From Desulforamulus ruminis DSM 2154 (GTDB taxonomy: Bacteria; Bacillota; Desulfotomaculia; Desulfotomaculales; Desulfotomaculaceae), in assembly GCF_000215085.1 (NCBI RefSeq), contig NC_015589.1, positions 1,984,001 to 2,048,000 of the forward strand: 64,000 bases of DNA. The letters run 5' to 3'. Under the pieces are notes generated by a model that made no database searches, was not told where the DNA came from, and worked only from the letters and a program-made list of their open reading frames with translations. This document shows positions 1 through 7,194 of the stretch, one piece after another. Positions within the stretch are counted from its first letter, which is position 1, and every line of letters begins with the position of its first letter. Position numbers and translations under genes: made by a program.

Positions 1-156
1 TTGGAGCAAGAACCCCTGGAGCGTTTGGCCCGGGACGGGCAGCTAAGAATATTTAAACATGGGGGTTTCTGGCAGTGCATGGATACCTACCGGGATATGG
101 AACAACTTAATCAACTCTGGCGTGGGGGAAAGGCCCCTTGGGAGGTTTGGAAATGA
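1..156 (+). CDS. rfbF: Glucose-1-phosphate cytidylyltransferase, C-terminal fragment (5' end outside window)
   Basis: Frame 1 is open from the window edge to TGA and encodes the last 51 residues of a protein. The tail has GFWQCMDTYRDMEQLNQLW followed by GKAPWEVW, which matches the C-terminus of RfbF-type cytidylyltransferases (normally GFWQxMDTxRD and GKAPWxxW). RfbF makes CDP-glucose from CTP and glucose-1-phosphate. Its stop overlaps the start of the next gene, a CDP-glucose 4,6-dehydratase-like protein, which is the next step of the same pathway. Only the tail is visible, so the catalytic core cannot be checked. Confidence 0.8.
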   Translation: MEQEPLERLARDGQLRIFKHGGFWQCMDTYRDMEQLNQLWRGGKAPWEVWK

Positions 157-1145
157 TGGGGGAATGGCAGGGTAAATCTGTCCTGGTAACCGGATGCACC
201 GGAATGATCGGGAGCTGGTTAACGGAACGACTGGTTGAGGAAGGAGCCGGCATCGTTGGTATTGTCCGGGACCATGTGCCAAAGAGTTATCTTTTTTTAA
301 AGGGTATTCATAAAAAGATAAACCTTACCTTTGGGGATATTACGGATTTTCATCTGATCAACCGTGTACTGGCGGAATATGAAGTGGACACTGTTTTCCA
401 TCTGGCGGCCCAAACCATTGTGACCATTGCCAACCGTTCGCCCATGTCTACCTTTGAAACCAATATTCGGGGAACTTGGACTTTACTGGAGGCCTGCCGC
501 CTTTCACCCACCGTGGAGCGAGTGGTGGTAGCCTCCAGCGATAAGGCCTACGGGCAGCGGGAGGATCTACCCTATATCGAGGAACACCCGTTGGAAGGCA
601 GGCACCCCTATGATGTTTCCAAATCCTGTACCGATCTAATTGCCCGGAGTTTTTACCATACCTATGGATTGCCTGTGGCGGTCTCCAGACTGGCCAATGT
701 CTTTGGCGGGGGCGATCTAAATTTCAATCGTATTATACCGGGCACCATTCAATCCCTGTTACAGAACAGGACACCGGTGATCCGTAGTGATGGCACTCCC
801 CTGCGGGAATATATTTATGTACGGGATGCTGTTGAAGCTTATCTGGTCTTAGCTCGCAATGTTCACCGGCAGGAGGTCGCCGGCCAGGCTTTTAATTTTG
901 GTCCCCACCGGCCTTATAGCGTGCTGGAAATCGTAGAAGCTGTGGTCAAGGCTGCAGGGCTGTCTTTAAAACCCGATATTCGTGGAAAAAGTTTTTTCAA
1001 CGGTGAAATTCCGCATCAGTACAGTGACAGCAGTAAAGCCAGAAGCCGTTTGGAATGGTATCCCCAATGGGAATTGCCGGAAGGCTTGGTGGAGACCATT
1101 GCCTGGTACCGTGATTTCTTTGAGAGGATGAAGGTTGTGGGGTAA
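153..1145 (+). CDS. rfbG: CDP-glucose 4,6-dehydratase-like NAD-dependent epimerase/dehydratase
   Basis: A 330-aa extended SDR protein. The NAD-binding motif VTGCTGMIG lies at residues 12-20, an S-S-D-K segment at about 128-131, and the catalytic Tyr/Lys pair in HPYDVSKSC at Y153/K157. The expected reaction is CDP-glucose to CDP-4-keto-6-deoxyglucose. I start at the ATG at 153, which overlaps the rfbF stop as ATGA and has a GGAGGT site about 7 nt upstream; an in-frame ATG at 138 would lie deeper inside rfbF. Substrate is inferred from the RfbF neighbour; the fold alone would also fit a GDP- or UDP-sugar dehydratase. Confidence 0.8.
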   Translation: MMGEWQGKSVLVTGCTGMIGSWLTERLVEEGAGIVGIVRDHVPKSYLFLKGIHKKINLTFGDITDFHLINRVLAEYEVDTVFHLAAQTIVTIANRSPMSTFETNIRGTWTLLEACRLSPTVERVVVASSDKAYGQREDLPYIEEHPLEGRHPYDVSKSCTDLIARSFYHTYGLPVAVSRLANVFGGGDLNFNRIIPGTIQSLLQNRTPVIRSDGTPLREYIYVRDAVEAYLVLARNVHRQEVAGQAFNFGPHRPYSVLEIVEAVVKAAGLSLKPDIRGKSFFNGEIPHQYSDSSKARSRLEWYPQWELPEGLVETIAWYRDFFERMKVVG

Positions 1146-1159
1146 AGAAGCAGCGGATT

Positions 1160-2077
1160 TTGGTAACCGGGGCGGGAGGATTTATTGGCCGGCACCTGCT
1201 AAAGAGGCTGACTGGGGAAACAGTGGAAATCGGCGCCCTGGTTAGAAATAAAGACCCCCTTTCCTTTATGCCAACCCATAAGGTAAGCCTCCTTTGCGGT
1301 GACCTTTTGGATGAGGTCCGTCTCCGGAAAATCATAAAGGAATTTAGCCCGGACCAGGTCTTTCACCTGGCCGGGGTCAGACCCCGGGGAAAAACCCGGA
1401 AGATTGTGCAACAGGCCTATCAGGGTAATTTAACGGCTACCATGAACCTGCTGGGTTGCCTGCAGGAATCCTCCTGCCGAGCCATTGTGCTGCTGGGCAG
1501 TACCGAGGAGTATGGCCTCGGGCCGGGGCCCTTCCGGGAAGATCAACCCCCTTGTCCTGTTTCCGCCTACGGCGCTTCCAAGGCTGCGGCCAACCAATGG
1601 GCTCTCCTGAATCACCGTTATTTTAATGATCCTATTTCTGTGGTCCGTCCGACCCTGGTCTACGGTCCCGGGCAGAGGAATCACCTTTTTCTGGGCCAGT
1701 TAATGGAGTCGCTGGCCCAAGGACAGCCCTTTGCCATGACCGCCGGAGAGCAGAAACGAGATTTTTTGTTTGTGGATGACTTGGTGGAAACTTTATGTTT
1801 GGTCGCAGAAAAACCGGAAACCAGAGGGCGTGTCCTAAACATTGGTAGCGGCAGATCCATCTCCATCCGTGAGGTGGCGGAAAAAGTTGGCTGCTTGATG
1901 GGACGACAGTCCCTGCTAAAAATCGGTGCCTTGGATTATTCCCCGGAGGACCCTTTTGATTACCGGGTGGATATTTCACTAGCCCACCGGCTGTTAAAAT
2001 GGAAGCCCCGGACAACCCTGGAAGAAGGCTTGCAGAAAACGATACAGTGGTATCAAGATAACTTTAAAAACATGTAA
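1160..2077 (+). CDS. NAD-dependent sugar epimerase/reductase (extended SDR)
   Basis: About 305 aa, opening directly with the Rossmann motif VTGAGGFIG and carrying the YxxxK pair in SAYGASKAAAN. It closes the CDP-sugar operon and probably modifies the 4-keto-6-deoxy intermediate (epimerase or reductase), but the substrate cannot be read from sequence. The start is odd. The only standard in-frame codon after the upstream stop is a TTG at 1160, and this removes the usual residues before the first beta strand. The codons just upstream read K-K-Q-R-I, so initiation at the ATT at 1157, or a sequence error, is possible. A GGGCC hairpin follows the gene. Confidence 0.8.
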   Translation: MVTGAGGFIGRHLLKRLTGETVEIGALVRNKDPLSFMPTHKVSLLCGDLLDEVRLRKIIKEFSPDQVFHLAGVRPRGKTRKIVQQAYQGNLTATMNLLGCLQESSCRAIVLLGSTEEYGLGPGPFREDQPPCPVSAYGASKAAANQWALLNHRYFNDPISVVRPTLVYGPGQRNHLFLGQLMESLAQGQPFAMTAGEQKRDFLFVDDLVETLCLVAEKPETRGRVLNIGSGRSISIREVAEKVGCLMGRQSLLKIGALDYSPEDPFDYRVDISLAHRLLKWKPRTTLEEGLQKTIQWYQDNFKNM

Positions 2078-2082
2078 AATAC

Positions 2083-2098
2083 AGGGCCTAACGGCCCT
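2083..2098 (+). terminator. Weak hairpin after the CDP-sugar operon
   Basis: AGGGCC and GGCCCT form a 6-bp stem around a TAAC loop, six bases after the stop codon. There is no proper T-tract, so termination efficiency is doubtful. Confidence 0.4.
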
Positions 2099-2128
2099 AT
2101 AAATATGTCCATAAATCTTGACATGATC

Positions 2129-2137
2129 TGATATAAT
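2129..2137 (+). promoter_or_regulatory. Extended -10 promoter for the acyl-CoA synthetase gene
   Basis: TGATATAAT matches the extended -10 form TGnTATAAT. A TTGACA lies only 8 bp upstream of the TATAAT (2118-2123), too near to act as its -35. The gene begins 60 bp further on. Confidence 0.45.
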
Positions 2138-2197
2138 TAATTTTAAAACTAGTCAGTTAATTTTGAATTTAAAGGGTTAAAAAATGGAGGGAAACGT

Positions 2198-3835
2198 ATG
2201 GCTCAGAACATGACAGACTATCAGCAGGAAAAAGAGAATTTTCAATGGAATGTGCCGGAATACTTTAATTTCGCAGAACATATTATTGACAAATGGGCCG
2301 AGGAGCCGGACAAGCTGGCCATGCTCTGGGTTGATGAGGATGATCATGAAATAAGGAGGACCTTTAAAGATTTTTCCCAGCGTTCCAAACAATTGGCCAA
2401 TATTTTAACTCATAAGGGAATTAAAGCCGGGGATGTTGTGATTCTGATCATGCCCCGCTATATAGAGTGGTGGGAAACCTTTTTAGCTTGTCTCCGGGTG
2501 GGCGCCATTGTTAGCCCCGGTACTGTACAGCTTACCGTCAAAGACTTAGCCTACCGCATTGAAACGGCGGCGGCAGCGGCAATTATTACCGATCAGCGTA
2601 CCGCTGAAAAAATCGATGAGATAAAAGAAGAACTTTCCACGGTCAAAGTTAAGATGGTGGTGGAAAACCCCAGGGAAGGCTGGCTCCATTACCAAACCGA
2701 ACTCCAGCAGTATCCGGAGGATTTTAAAAGCATAAAAACCCGAAGTGATGAACCGGCCATCTTATTTTTCACCTCGGGAACTACCGGAAACCCTAAAATG
2801 ACTTTACATACCCACAGCAGTTATCCCTATGCTCATAAGGTAACCGGAAAATACTGGCTGGATCTTATTCCTGAAGATCTGCACTGGAATTTATCGGATA
2901 CCGGGTGGGGAAAAGCCGCCTGGAGCAGTCTTTTTGGGCCCTGGCATATGGGAGCGGCTCTGTTTGTGCATCACGAGACCCGCTTTAAGACCAAGCGTTG
3001 TCTGGAAATTTTACAAAAATACCCCATCACCACCCTCTGTGGCGCCCCCACCAATTACCGGATGCTGGTTCTGGAAGATTTAACGCAGTACAAGTTCCCT
3101 TCTTTAAGGAGCTGTACCGGGGCGGGAGAGCCCCTGAATCCGGAGGTAATCAACACCTGGCAAGAAGCCACGGGCATTACCATTCGGGATGGCTATGGGC
3201 AAACAGAAACGGTTCTGGTTATCGGCAATTTTCCCTGTGTACCGGTCCGGCCCGGTTCCATGGGAAAACCTGCCCCGGGATTTGAGGTTGAAGTGATTGA
3301 CGACGCCGGTAATATTTTGCCTCCCGGGAAGGAAGGGGACATCGCCATCAAGATCCGGCCGGAGCGTCCTGCAGGGCTATTTAAAGAGTACTGGCAGGAA
3401 CCTGAAAGGACCCAGAATTGCTTTCGGGGGAACTGGTACATTACCGGAGACCGGGCCGTAAAGGATGAAGATGGCTACTTTTGGTTTGTGGGCCGGTCTG
3501 ATGATGTTATTTTAGCTGCCGGTTATCGCATCGGGCCTTTTGAAGTGGAAAGCACACTCATTGAACATCCGGCAGTGGCTGAGTCTGCGGTGGTGTCAAG
3601 TCCCGATGAACTTAGGGGAGAAATTGTCAAAGCTTTTGTGGTTCTCACCGAGGGTTACCAGCCGTCTCCCCAACTGGTAAAGGAACTCCAGGATTATGTT
3701 AAGTCTGTCACTGCACCCTATAAATACCCTAGAGAGATTGAATTTGTAGATTCCCTGCCCAAAACCGTCAGCGGTAAAATTCGCAGGGTGCAGTTAAGAG
3801 AAATGGAATGGGCTAAGAAGGGTAAAAAATCATAA
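2198..3835 (+). CDS. AMP-forming acyl-CoA synthetase (medium-chain/acetyl type)
   Basis: A 545-aa adenylate-forming ligase that activates a carboxylic acid to its acyl-CoA through an acyl-AMP. The ATP/AMP signature FFTSGTTGNPKM is near residues 190-201. DGYGQTET sits around 331-338, the ITGD hinge and GRSDDVILAAGYRIGP follow, and the catalytic lysine is in the C-terminal motif PKTVSGKIRR. A GGAGGG site precedes the ATG. The length and AAGYRIGP block fit the AcsM-like medium-chain or propionate/acetate group; the actual acid is not determinable. It is monocistronic, with an extended -10 upstream and a strong terminator downstream. Confidence 0.88.
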   Translation: MAQNMTDYQQEKENFQWNVPEYFNFAEHIIDKWAEEPDKLAMLWVDEDDHEIRRTFKDFSQRSKQLANILTHKGIKAGDVVILIMPRYIEWWETFLACLRVGAIVSPGTVQLTVKDLAYRIETAAAAAIITDQRTAEKIDEIKEELSTVKVKMVVENPREGWLHYQTELQQYPEDFKSIKTRSDEPAILFFTSGTTGNPKMTLHTHSSYPYAHKVTGKYWLDLIPEDLHWNLSDTGWGKAAWSSLFGPWHMGAALFVHHETRFKTKRCLEILQKYPITTLCGAPTNYRMLVLEDLTQYKFPSLRSCTGAGEPLNPEVINTWQEATGITIRDGYGQTETVLVIGNFPCVPVRPGSMGKPAPGFEVEVIDDAGNILPPGKEGDIAIKIRPERPAGLFKEYWQEPERTQNCFRGNWYITGDRAVKDEDGYFWFVGRSDDVILAAGYRIGPFEVESTLIEHPAVAESAVVSSPDELRGEIVKAFVVLTEGYQPSPQLVKELQDYVKSVTAPYKYPREIEFVDSLPKTVSGKIRRVQLREMEWAKKGKKS

Positions 3836-3850
3836 TCAGGTAGCGTAAAT

Positions 3851-3890
3851 ACAAACCGCCGAAAATTCCGGCGGTTTGTATTTTATAAGT
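3851..3890 (+). terminator. Intrinsic terminator after acyl-CoA synthetase
   Basis: ACAAACCGCCG pairs with CGGCGGTTTGT (11 bp) around a short AT loop and is followed by ATTTTAT. Confidence 0.85.
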
Positions 3891-3898
3891 ACAAAGCA

Positions 3899-3918
3899 AA
3901 TCCCGCCGGGGCGGGATG
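3899..3918 (-). terminator. Hairpin terminating the small minus-strand gene
   Basis: ATCCCGCC/GGCGGGAT forms a tight GC-rich hairpin. On the minus strand it lies just after the stop of the 27-aa ORF and is followed by TTTGCTTTG. Confidence 0.5.
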
Positions 3919-3925
3919 TAAGGCT

Positions 3926-4009
3926 TTAAAATCCACAGATTATCAACAATGCCAAGCCAATTAAAACAATCAATAATAATAAGCCCAATAAAATGAGCAG
4001 CCAAGTCAT
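3926..4009 (-). CDS. 27-aa hydrophobic mini-protein
   Basis: A 28-codon minus-strand ORF. Its start ATG has a consensus GAAGGAGGT site 8 nt upstream. The peptide begins MTWLLILLGLLLL, runs on as one continuous hydrophobic helix and ends ICGF, so it should insert in the membrane. It sits opposite two plus-strand genes with a terminator-like hairpin right after its stop, so it looks like an independent unit. No family is recognised; the size resembles type I toxins or small membrane regulators, but that is inference. Confidence rests on the ribosome site and unbroken hydrophobicity. Confidence 0.55.
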   Translation of the reverse strand: MTWLLILLGLLLLIVLIGLALLIICGF

Positions 4010-4161
4010 TAATATGACCTCCTTCTTCCTTGCAGTTTATATTTCAATATATGGATTGGTTGGGTCATTTGTGAAGAATGCGGAAAGATTCCCATTAAGA
4101 AGCATTTGCTTACATGTTTCATTCCTTTTTGGAAAAACTACCATTCCATAGGAGGGATAAA

Positions 4162-5772
4162 GTGGCAAAAACTGTGGCTCAGGTGATGGTGGACCAATTG
4201 GTAAATTGGGGTGTGAAACAAGTTTTTGGCGTGGTGGGGGACGGTATTTTTCACCTGCTGGATGCCCTTGCCCACCAGCCCAAAATTCATTTTTATGCCG
4301 TAAGACATGAAGAAACAGCCGCCTTAATGGCCTCTGCCTACGCCAAACTTACCGGACAGGTGGCGGTTTGCACGGCAACCTCCGGCCCTGGATTGGTTCA
4401 TTTGCTGAACGGGCTGGCCGATGCGCAAAAAGACGGGGTACCGGTAGTGGCCATCACCGGTCAAGTGGCCAGAAAAGATATGGGCACCCGGAAAAAGCAA
4501 TATATTGACCAGCAGACTCTGGTTCAACCGCTGGTTTCCTATAGTACCTTATTGGTGGATCCCCAAGCCACGGTAAAGCTAATGGACCGGGCTTTCCGGT
4601 CTGCTCTAAGCAAAAGGATGGCCGCGCACCTTTGTGTTCCTTTGGATGTCTTTCCACTGCCCTGCCTGGAAGAAATCCGTCCTCCGGAGCCCTATTTATT
4701 TACGGAAACCCGTTCCAATTTACAAGTGGTTAAGGAAGCGGCAAAAATTTTTGATCAGGCCCAGAAACCGGTTATACTGGCCGGCGCAGGAGCAAGAAAG
4801 GCCGTTCAACCCTTACGGGAGCTGGCGGAGAAATGGGGGGCCGGAGTGATCCATACCCTTGGCGGCATGGGCGTTTTTCCCGGCGATCATCCTCTGGCTT
4901 TGGGAGGGTTGGGACATGCCGGCAGTTCGAGCGCGGAGGCAATTTTAAAACAAGCGGATGTATGTTTCCGGGTGGGAGTGAATTGGTGGCCCGAGGACTA
5001 CATTCCTCAAAACATTACCGTCATTGAACTGGATCATGAGCCGGCCAATATAGGCGGCAGCTCTCCGGCGGATTATGGTTTGGCAGGAAAGGCTGAAAAC
5101 CTGCTGCCGGAAATAACCTCCTTTATTCAACCTGCTGAACGTAAAGATTGGTCCAAGATCCTTCATAAAGGACATCTTGACTGGCACCTGCAGGTGCAAA
5201 GAGAAGCCAATGGAAAGGACCCGAGGGTGCCGCCGGCAAAAATTGTGCAAAGCCTTGGTGAAGTTGTTGCAGCAGAAGCGGTGATTTGTCTGGACACCGG
5301 TGATCATACCATATGGTTTGGCCGGAATTTCATACCCCAAGAGCAGCGAATTTTGCTCTCCGGCAAATGGCGCACCATGGGCTTTGGACTGCCCGCTGCC
5401 CTGGCCGCAAAGATTGCGGAGCCAAATCGGCAGGTGACGGCTCTGGTGGGAGACGGCGGAATGGGCATGCTGCTGGCGGATTTTACAACAGCGGTAAAAT
5501 ATAACCTGCCGGTGATGATTGTGGTTGTAAATAACGGAGGGCTGATTGAAGAGAAAAATAGAATGATGGTCGGAAATTTAATTCCCCATGGGGTTTATTT
5601 GCATAATCCGGACTTTGCCGCTTTTGCTAAAGCCTGCGGCGGTGAAGGGTTTACCGTAGAAAATGCCGATGAATTGCGTGCTGCTTTCCTAGACGCTTTG
5701 CACTGCGGCAAGCCCGCTATTGTGGATGTACGAAGCGGGGACCCCATGATTCCGGGAACCAAAATGAATTAA
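4162..5772 (+). CDS. Thiamine-diphosphate enzyme, pyruvate oxidase/acetolactate synthase-like
   Basis: About 536 aa with the three-domain ThDP layout. The N-terminal PYR domain has the catalytic glutamate in RHEETAALMA. A central Rossmann-like domain follows, then a C-terminal PP domain with the ThDP motif GDGGMGM ending in VVNNGG. The family decarboxylates 2-keto acids such as pyruvate. The overall style (GVKQVFGVVGDGI at the start) is that of pyruvate oxidase-like proteins. I place the start at GTG 4162 because AGGAGGG precedes it and the family begins at this point; the upstream in-frame ATG at 4114 has no ribosome site. The exact product is uncertain. Confidence 0.8.
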   Translation: MAKTVAQVMVDQLVNWGVKQVFGVVGDGIFHLLDALAHQPKIHFYAVRHEETAALMASAYAKLTGQVAVCTATSGPGLVHLLNGLADAQKDGVPVVAITGQVARKDMGTRKKQYIDQQTLVQPLVSYSTLLVDPQATVKLMDRAFRSALSKRMAAHLCVPLDVFPLPCLEEIRPPEPYLFTETRSNLQVVKEAAKIFDQAQKPVILAGAGARKAVQPLRELAEKWGAGVIHTLGGMGVFPGDHPLALGGLGHAGSSSAEAILKQADVCFRVGVNWWPEDYIPQNITVIELDHEPANIGGSSPADYGLAGKAENLLPEITSFIQPAERKDWSKILHKGHLDWHLQVQREANGKDPRVPPAKIVQSLGEVVAAEAVICLDTGDHTIWFGRNFIPQEQRILLSGKWRTMGFGLPAALAAKIAEPNRQVTALVGDGGMGMLLADFTTAVKYNLPVMIVVVNNGGLIEEKNRMMVGNLIPHGVYLHNPDFAAFAKACGGEGFTVENADELRAAFLDALHCGKPAIVDVRSGDPMIPGTKMN

Positions 5773-5945
5773 CCAACCTGCTCTGTCGGCTGACGGATGG
5801 TAACCGTTACAAAATTTGATTAAAATGGTTTTAAAGATAAAGTGATTTTTAAGCTTATTTTCAGCAATTTTTAATCTTTGGTTTTTATAATAATAAGTAA
5901 TTTTTATTTGCATTTCTTATTTACATATGAAAGGAAGGATTGGGC

Positions 5946-6077
5946 ATGAAGAAATTAATCGTTGCTTTTCTTTCAGTAATGATTGTGGCTCTGGCTTTTT
6001 GGGTGCTGCCAAATGTTACATTCGATATCCCCGCCTTAATGGAACTGATTTTGCAAAGCGGAAAAAAATTATTATAA
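5946..6077 (+). CDS. 43-aa single-helix membrane peptide
   Basis: Begins MKKLIVAFLSVMIVALAFW and ends SGKKLL, giving one N-terminal hydrophobic helix and a short polar tail. An AAAGGAAGG site lies upstream of the ATG and a hairpin with a T-run follows the stop, so it appears to be its own transcription unit. The N-terminus could be read as an uncleaved signal anchor. No family recognised. Confidence 0.55.
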   Translation: MKKLIVAFLSVMIVALAFWVLPNVTFDIPALMELILQSGKKLL

Positions 6078-6100
6078 TAATATAGATTCACTTGTCAGTT

Positions 6101-6128
6101 AAACCCTCTATCCGGTGGAGGGTTTTAA
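6101..6128 (+). terminator. Terminator after the 43-aa peptide
   Basis: AAACCCTC pairs with GAGGGTTT around TATCCGGTG, followed by a TTTTAAAATTT tract. Confidence 0.65.
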
Positions 6129-6208
6129 AATTTATTTGCAGCGATGGATCAAAGGCAAGTTTGGAACAGGGAATTCTTACATTGTTCTTAACTTTACTCC
6201 CTTGTACA

Positions 6209-6237
6209 TTGCAGCAATGGAAATAGATATCTATAAT
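6209..6237 (+). promoter_or_regulatory. SigmaA-type promoter for the glutaredoxin/FTR operon
   Basis: TTGCAG (6209-6214), a 17-bp spacer and TATAAT (6232-6237) stand 42 bp before the start codon of the glutaredoxin gene. Confidence 0.65.
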
Positions 6238-6279
6238 AAACTCAAGCATTGTGATATACAAGCATATGGAGGGATCGTC

Positions 6280-6528
6280 ATGGTTGTGGTTTATGCATTA
6301 AGTACCTGCCCCTGGTGCAAAAAAGTGAGAAATTTTCTTACGGAAAACCAAGTGGATTTTAAGGCTATTGAAGTAGATCTGCTTAGAGGGCAAGAACAGG
6401 AGCAGGCCTTAAGCGAAGTGGACAAACTGACCGGCGAGAGAAAATTTCCGGTTGTCTTGGTAGGGGATAAAGTGATTCAGGGTTACGATCCTGAAAAAAT
6501 TCTTGAGGTGCTACGCAATGAAGCATAA
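6280..6528 (+). CDS. Glutaredoxin-like protein
   Basis: 82 aa with the thioredoxin fold signature STCPWCKKVRNFL, giving a CPWC redox pair near residues 9-12, and the cis-proline segment KFPVVLVGDKVIQGYDPEK. It should reduce disulfides or glutathione-type mixed disulfides in the cytosol. The ATG at 6280 is chosen because GGAGGG lies 6-7 nt upstream; the frame is open further upstream without a better start. It overlaps the next gene, a ferredoxin:thioredoxin reductase catalytic-type protein, by 11 bp, so the two are translated together and probably form one electron path. Confidence 0.85.
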   Translation: MVVVYALSTCPWCKKVRNFLTENQVDFKAIEVDLLRGQEQEQALSEVDKLTGERKFPVVLVGDKVIQGYDPEKILEVLRNEA

Positions 6529-6919
6529 GATTTTATGCCCGGTATGTCAGGTGGCCTTCCTCCAGGAGGGCCACCTGAAACCTCAAGAAGTTGTTATCTG
6601 CCCGGTTTGTGGCGCCAAACTGGAAGTAACCGAAGTGGAACCGGAAATTTCGGCCAGAAAATTAGAACAGCCGCCCCAAGAGGAAATTGAGCAGCGCATT
6701 GAAGCTTTCGCCAAATTAAGAGGCTTTGTGTTTAATGAAGACAGAGGAATGGTCCTGGAAGGTTTAATGGAAAAGAAAAAGCAGTTTGGAGATTTTTTCT
6801 GTCCCTGTAAATTTGATAACATCCCGGAAAACATCTGCCCCTGTTTGGAAACCCGTAAGGGTTTTGTTCGTAAAGAGGGACGCTGCCATTGCGGGTTGTT
6901 TAATGCTTCCAAGGGGTGA
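6518..6919 (+). CDS. Ferredoxin:thioredoxin reductase catalytic-subunit-like protein with zinc ribbon
   Basis: 133 aa. The C-terminal half has the cysteine pattern CPC (in FFCPCKFDN), CPC (in ICPCLETRKG) and CHC (in GRCHCGLF), which is the signature of the FTR beta subunit: a [4Fe-4S] cluster beside a redox disulfide. The N-terminus adds two CPVC knuckles (CPVCQ and CPVCGAK), a zinc-ribbon extension not present in plant/cyanobacterial FTR. In anaerobes such proteins take electrons from ferredoxin and pass them to a thioredoxin-like partner, here most likely the overlapping upstream glutaredoxin. Partner assignment is inferred from the overlap. Confidence 0.85.
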   Translation: MKHKILCPVCQVAFLQEGHLKPQEVVICPVCGAKLEVTEVEPEISARKLEQPPQEEIEQRIEAFAKLRGFVFNEDRGMVLEGLMEKKKQFGDFFCPCKFDNIPENICPCLETRKGFVRKEGRCHCGLFNASKG

Positions 6920-6967
6920 TAGGTATTGTACAATAGCTGCCCTCCCAAGGGGGGCTGGCTCAGATAT

Positions 6968-7093
6968 CTAATGGAAGCAGACCTCCTTGCTTTGAGGCTC
7001 AAAGGAGGTTTGCTTCTTTCTATCATGCGACAACATTGCAACCATCAAGATGCCGAAAGTCAGCATCAACAGCAACGCTTCAAATGCTGTCAT
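6968..7093 (-). CDS. Putative holin-like toxin, Hol_Tox type (41 aa)
   Basis: A minus-strand ORF preceded by AGGAGGGG. It begins MTAFEALLLMLTFGILMV and continues AMLSHDRKK before a polar tail. The M-T-x-x-E-A-L-x-L-M opening, single hydrophobic helix and basic end match the 'putative holin-like toxin' family of Bacillus and Clostridia, peptides studied as type I toxins and antimicrobial peptides. Its 3' half overlaps, in antisense, the terminator hairpin of the FTR operon. It begins about 100 bp from miaB on the opposite strand, so the two probably share a divergent promoter region. Toxicity is inferred from family resemblance. Confidence 0.7.
   Translation of the reverse strand: MTAFEALLLMLTFGILMVAMLSHDRKKQTSFEPQSKEVCFH
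6975..7020 (+). terminator. Terminator of the glutaredoxin/FTR operon, antisense to the toxin ORF
   Basis: AAGCAGACCTCCTT pairs with AAGGAGGTTTGCTT (one G-T wobble) and is followed by CTTTCT on the plus strand. The stem lies inside the 3' coding part of the minus-strand toxin-like gene. Confidence 0.65.
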
Positions 7094-7125
7094 AAGCTCA
7101 CCCCTCCTCTATTGAATCTCCTCAG

Positions 7126-7154
7126 TTGTCCTAGGGTAAAAATTAAGGTATAAT
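7126..7154 (+). promoter_or_regulatory. Promoter for miaB
   Basis: TTGTCC (7126-7131), 17-bp spacer, TATAAT (7149-7154), 40 bp before the miaB start. Confidence 0.65.
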
Positions 7155-7194
7155 GCAATGGTAAAATGTTGAAATAATCAGGAGCTAACTTTTC

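Noticed and set aside
2118-2137. TTGACA/TATAAT pair before the acyl-CoA synthetase gene as a normal promoter
   Set aside because: The spacer is only 8 bp. The TGnTATAAT form was kept as extended -10 instead.
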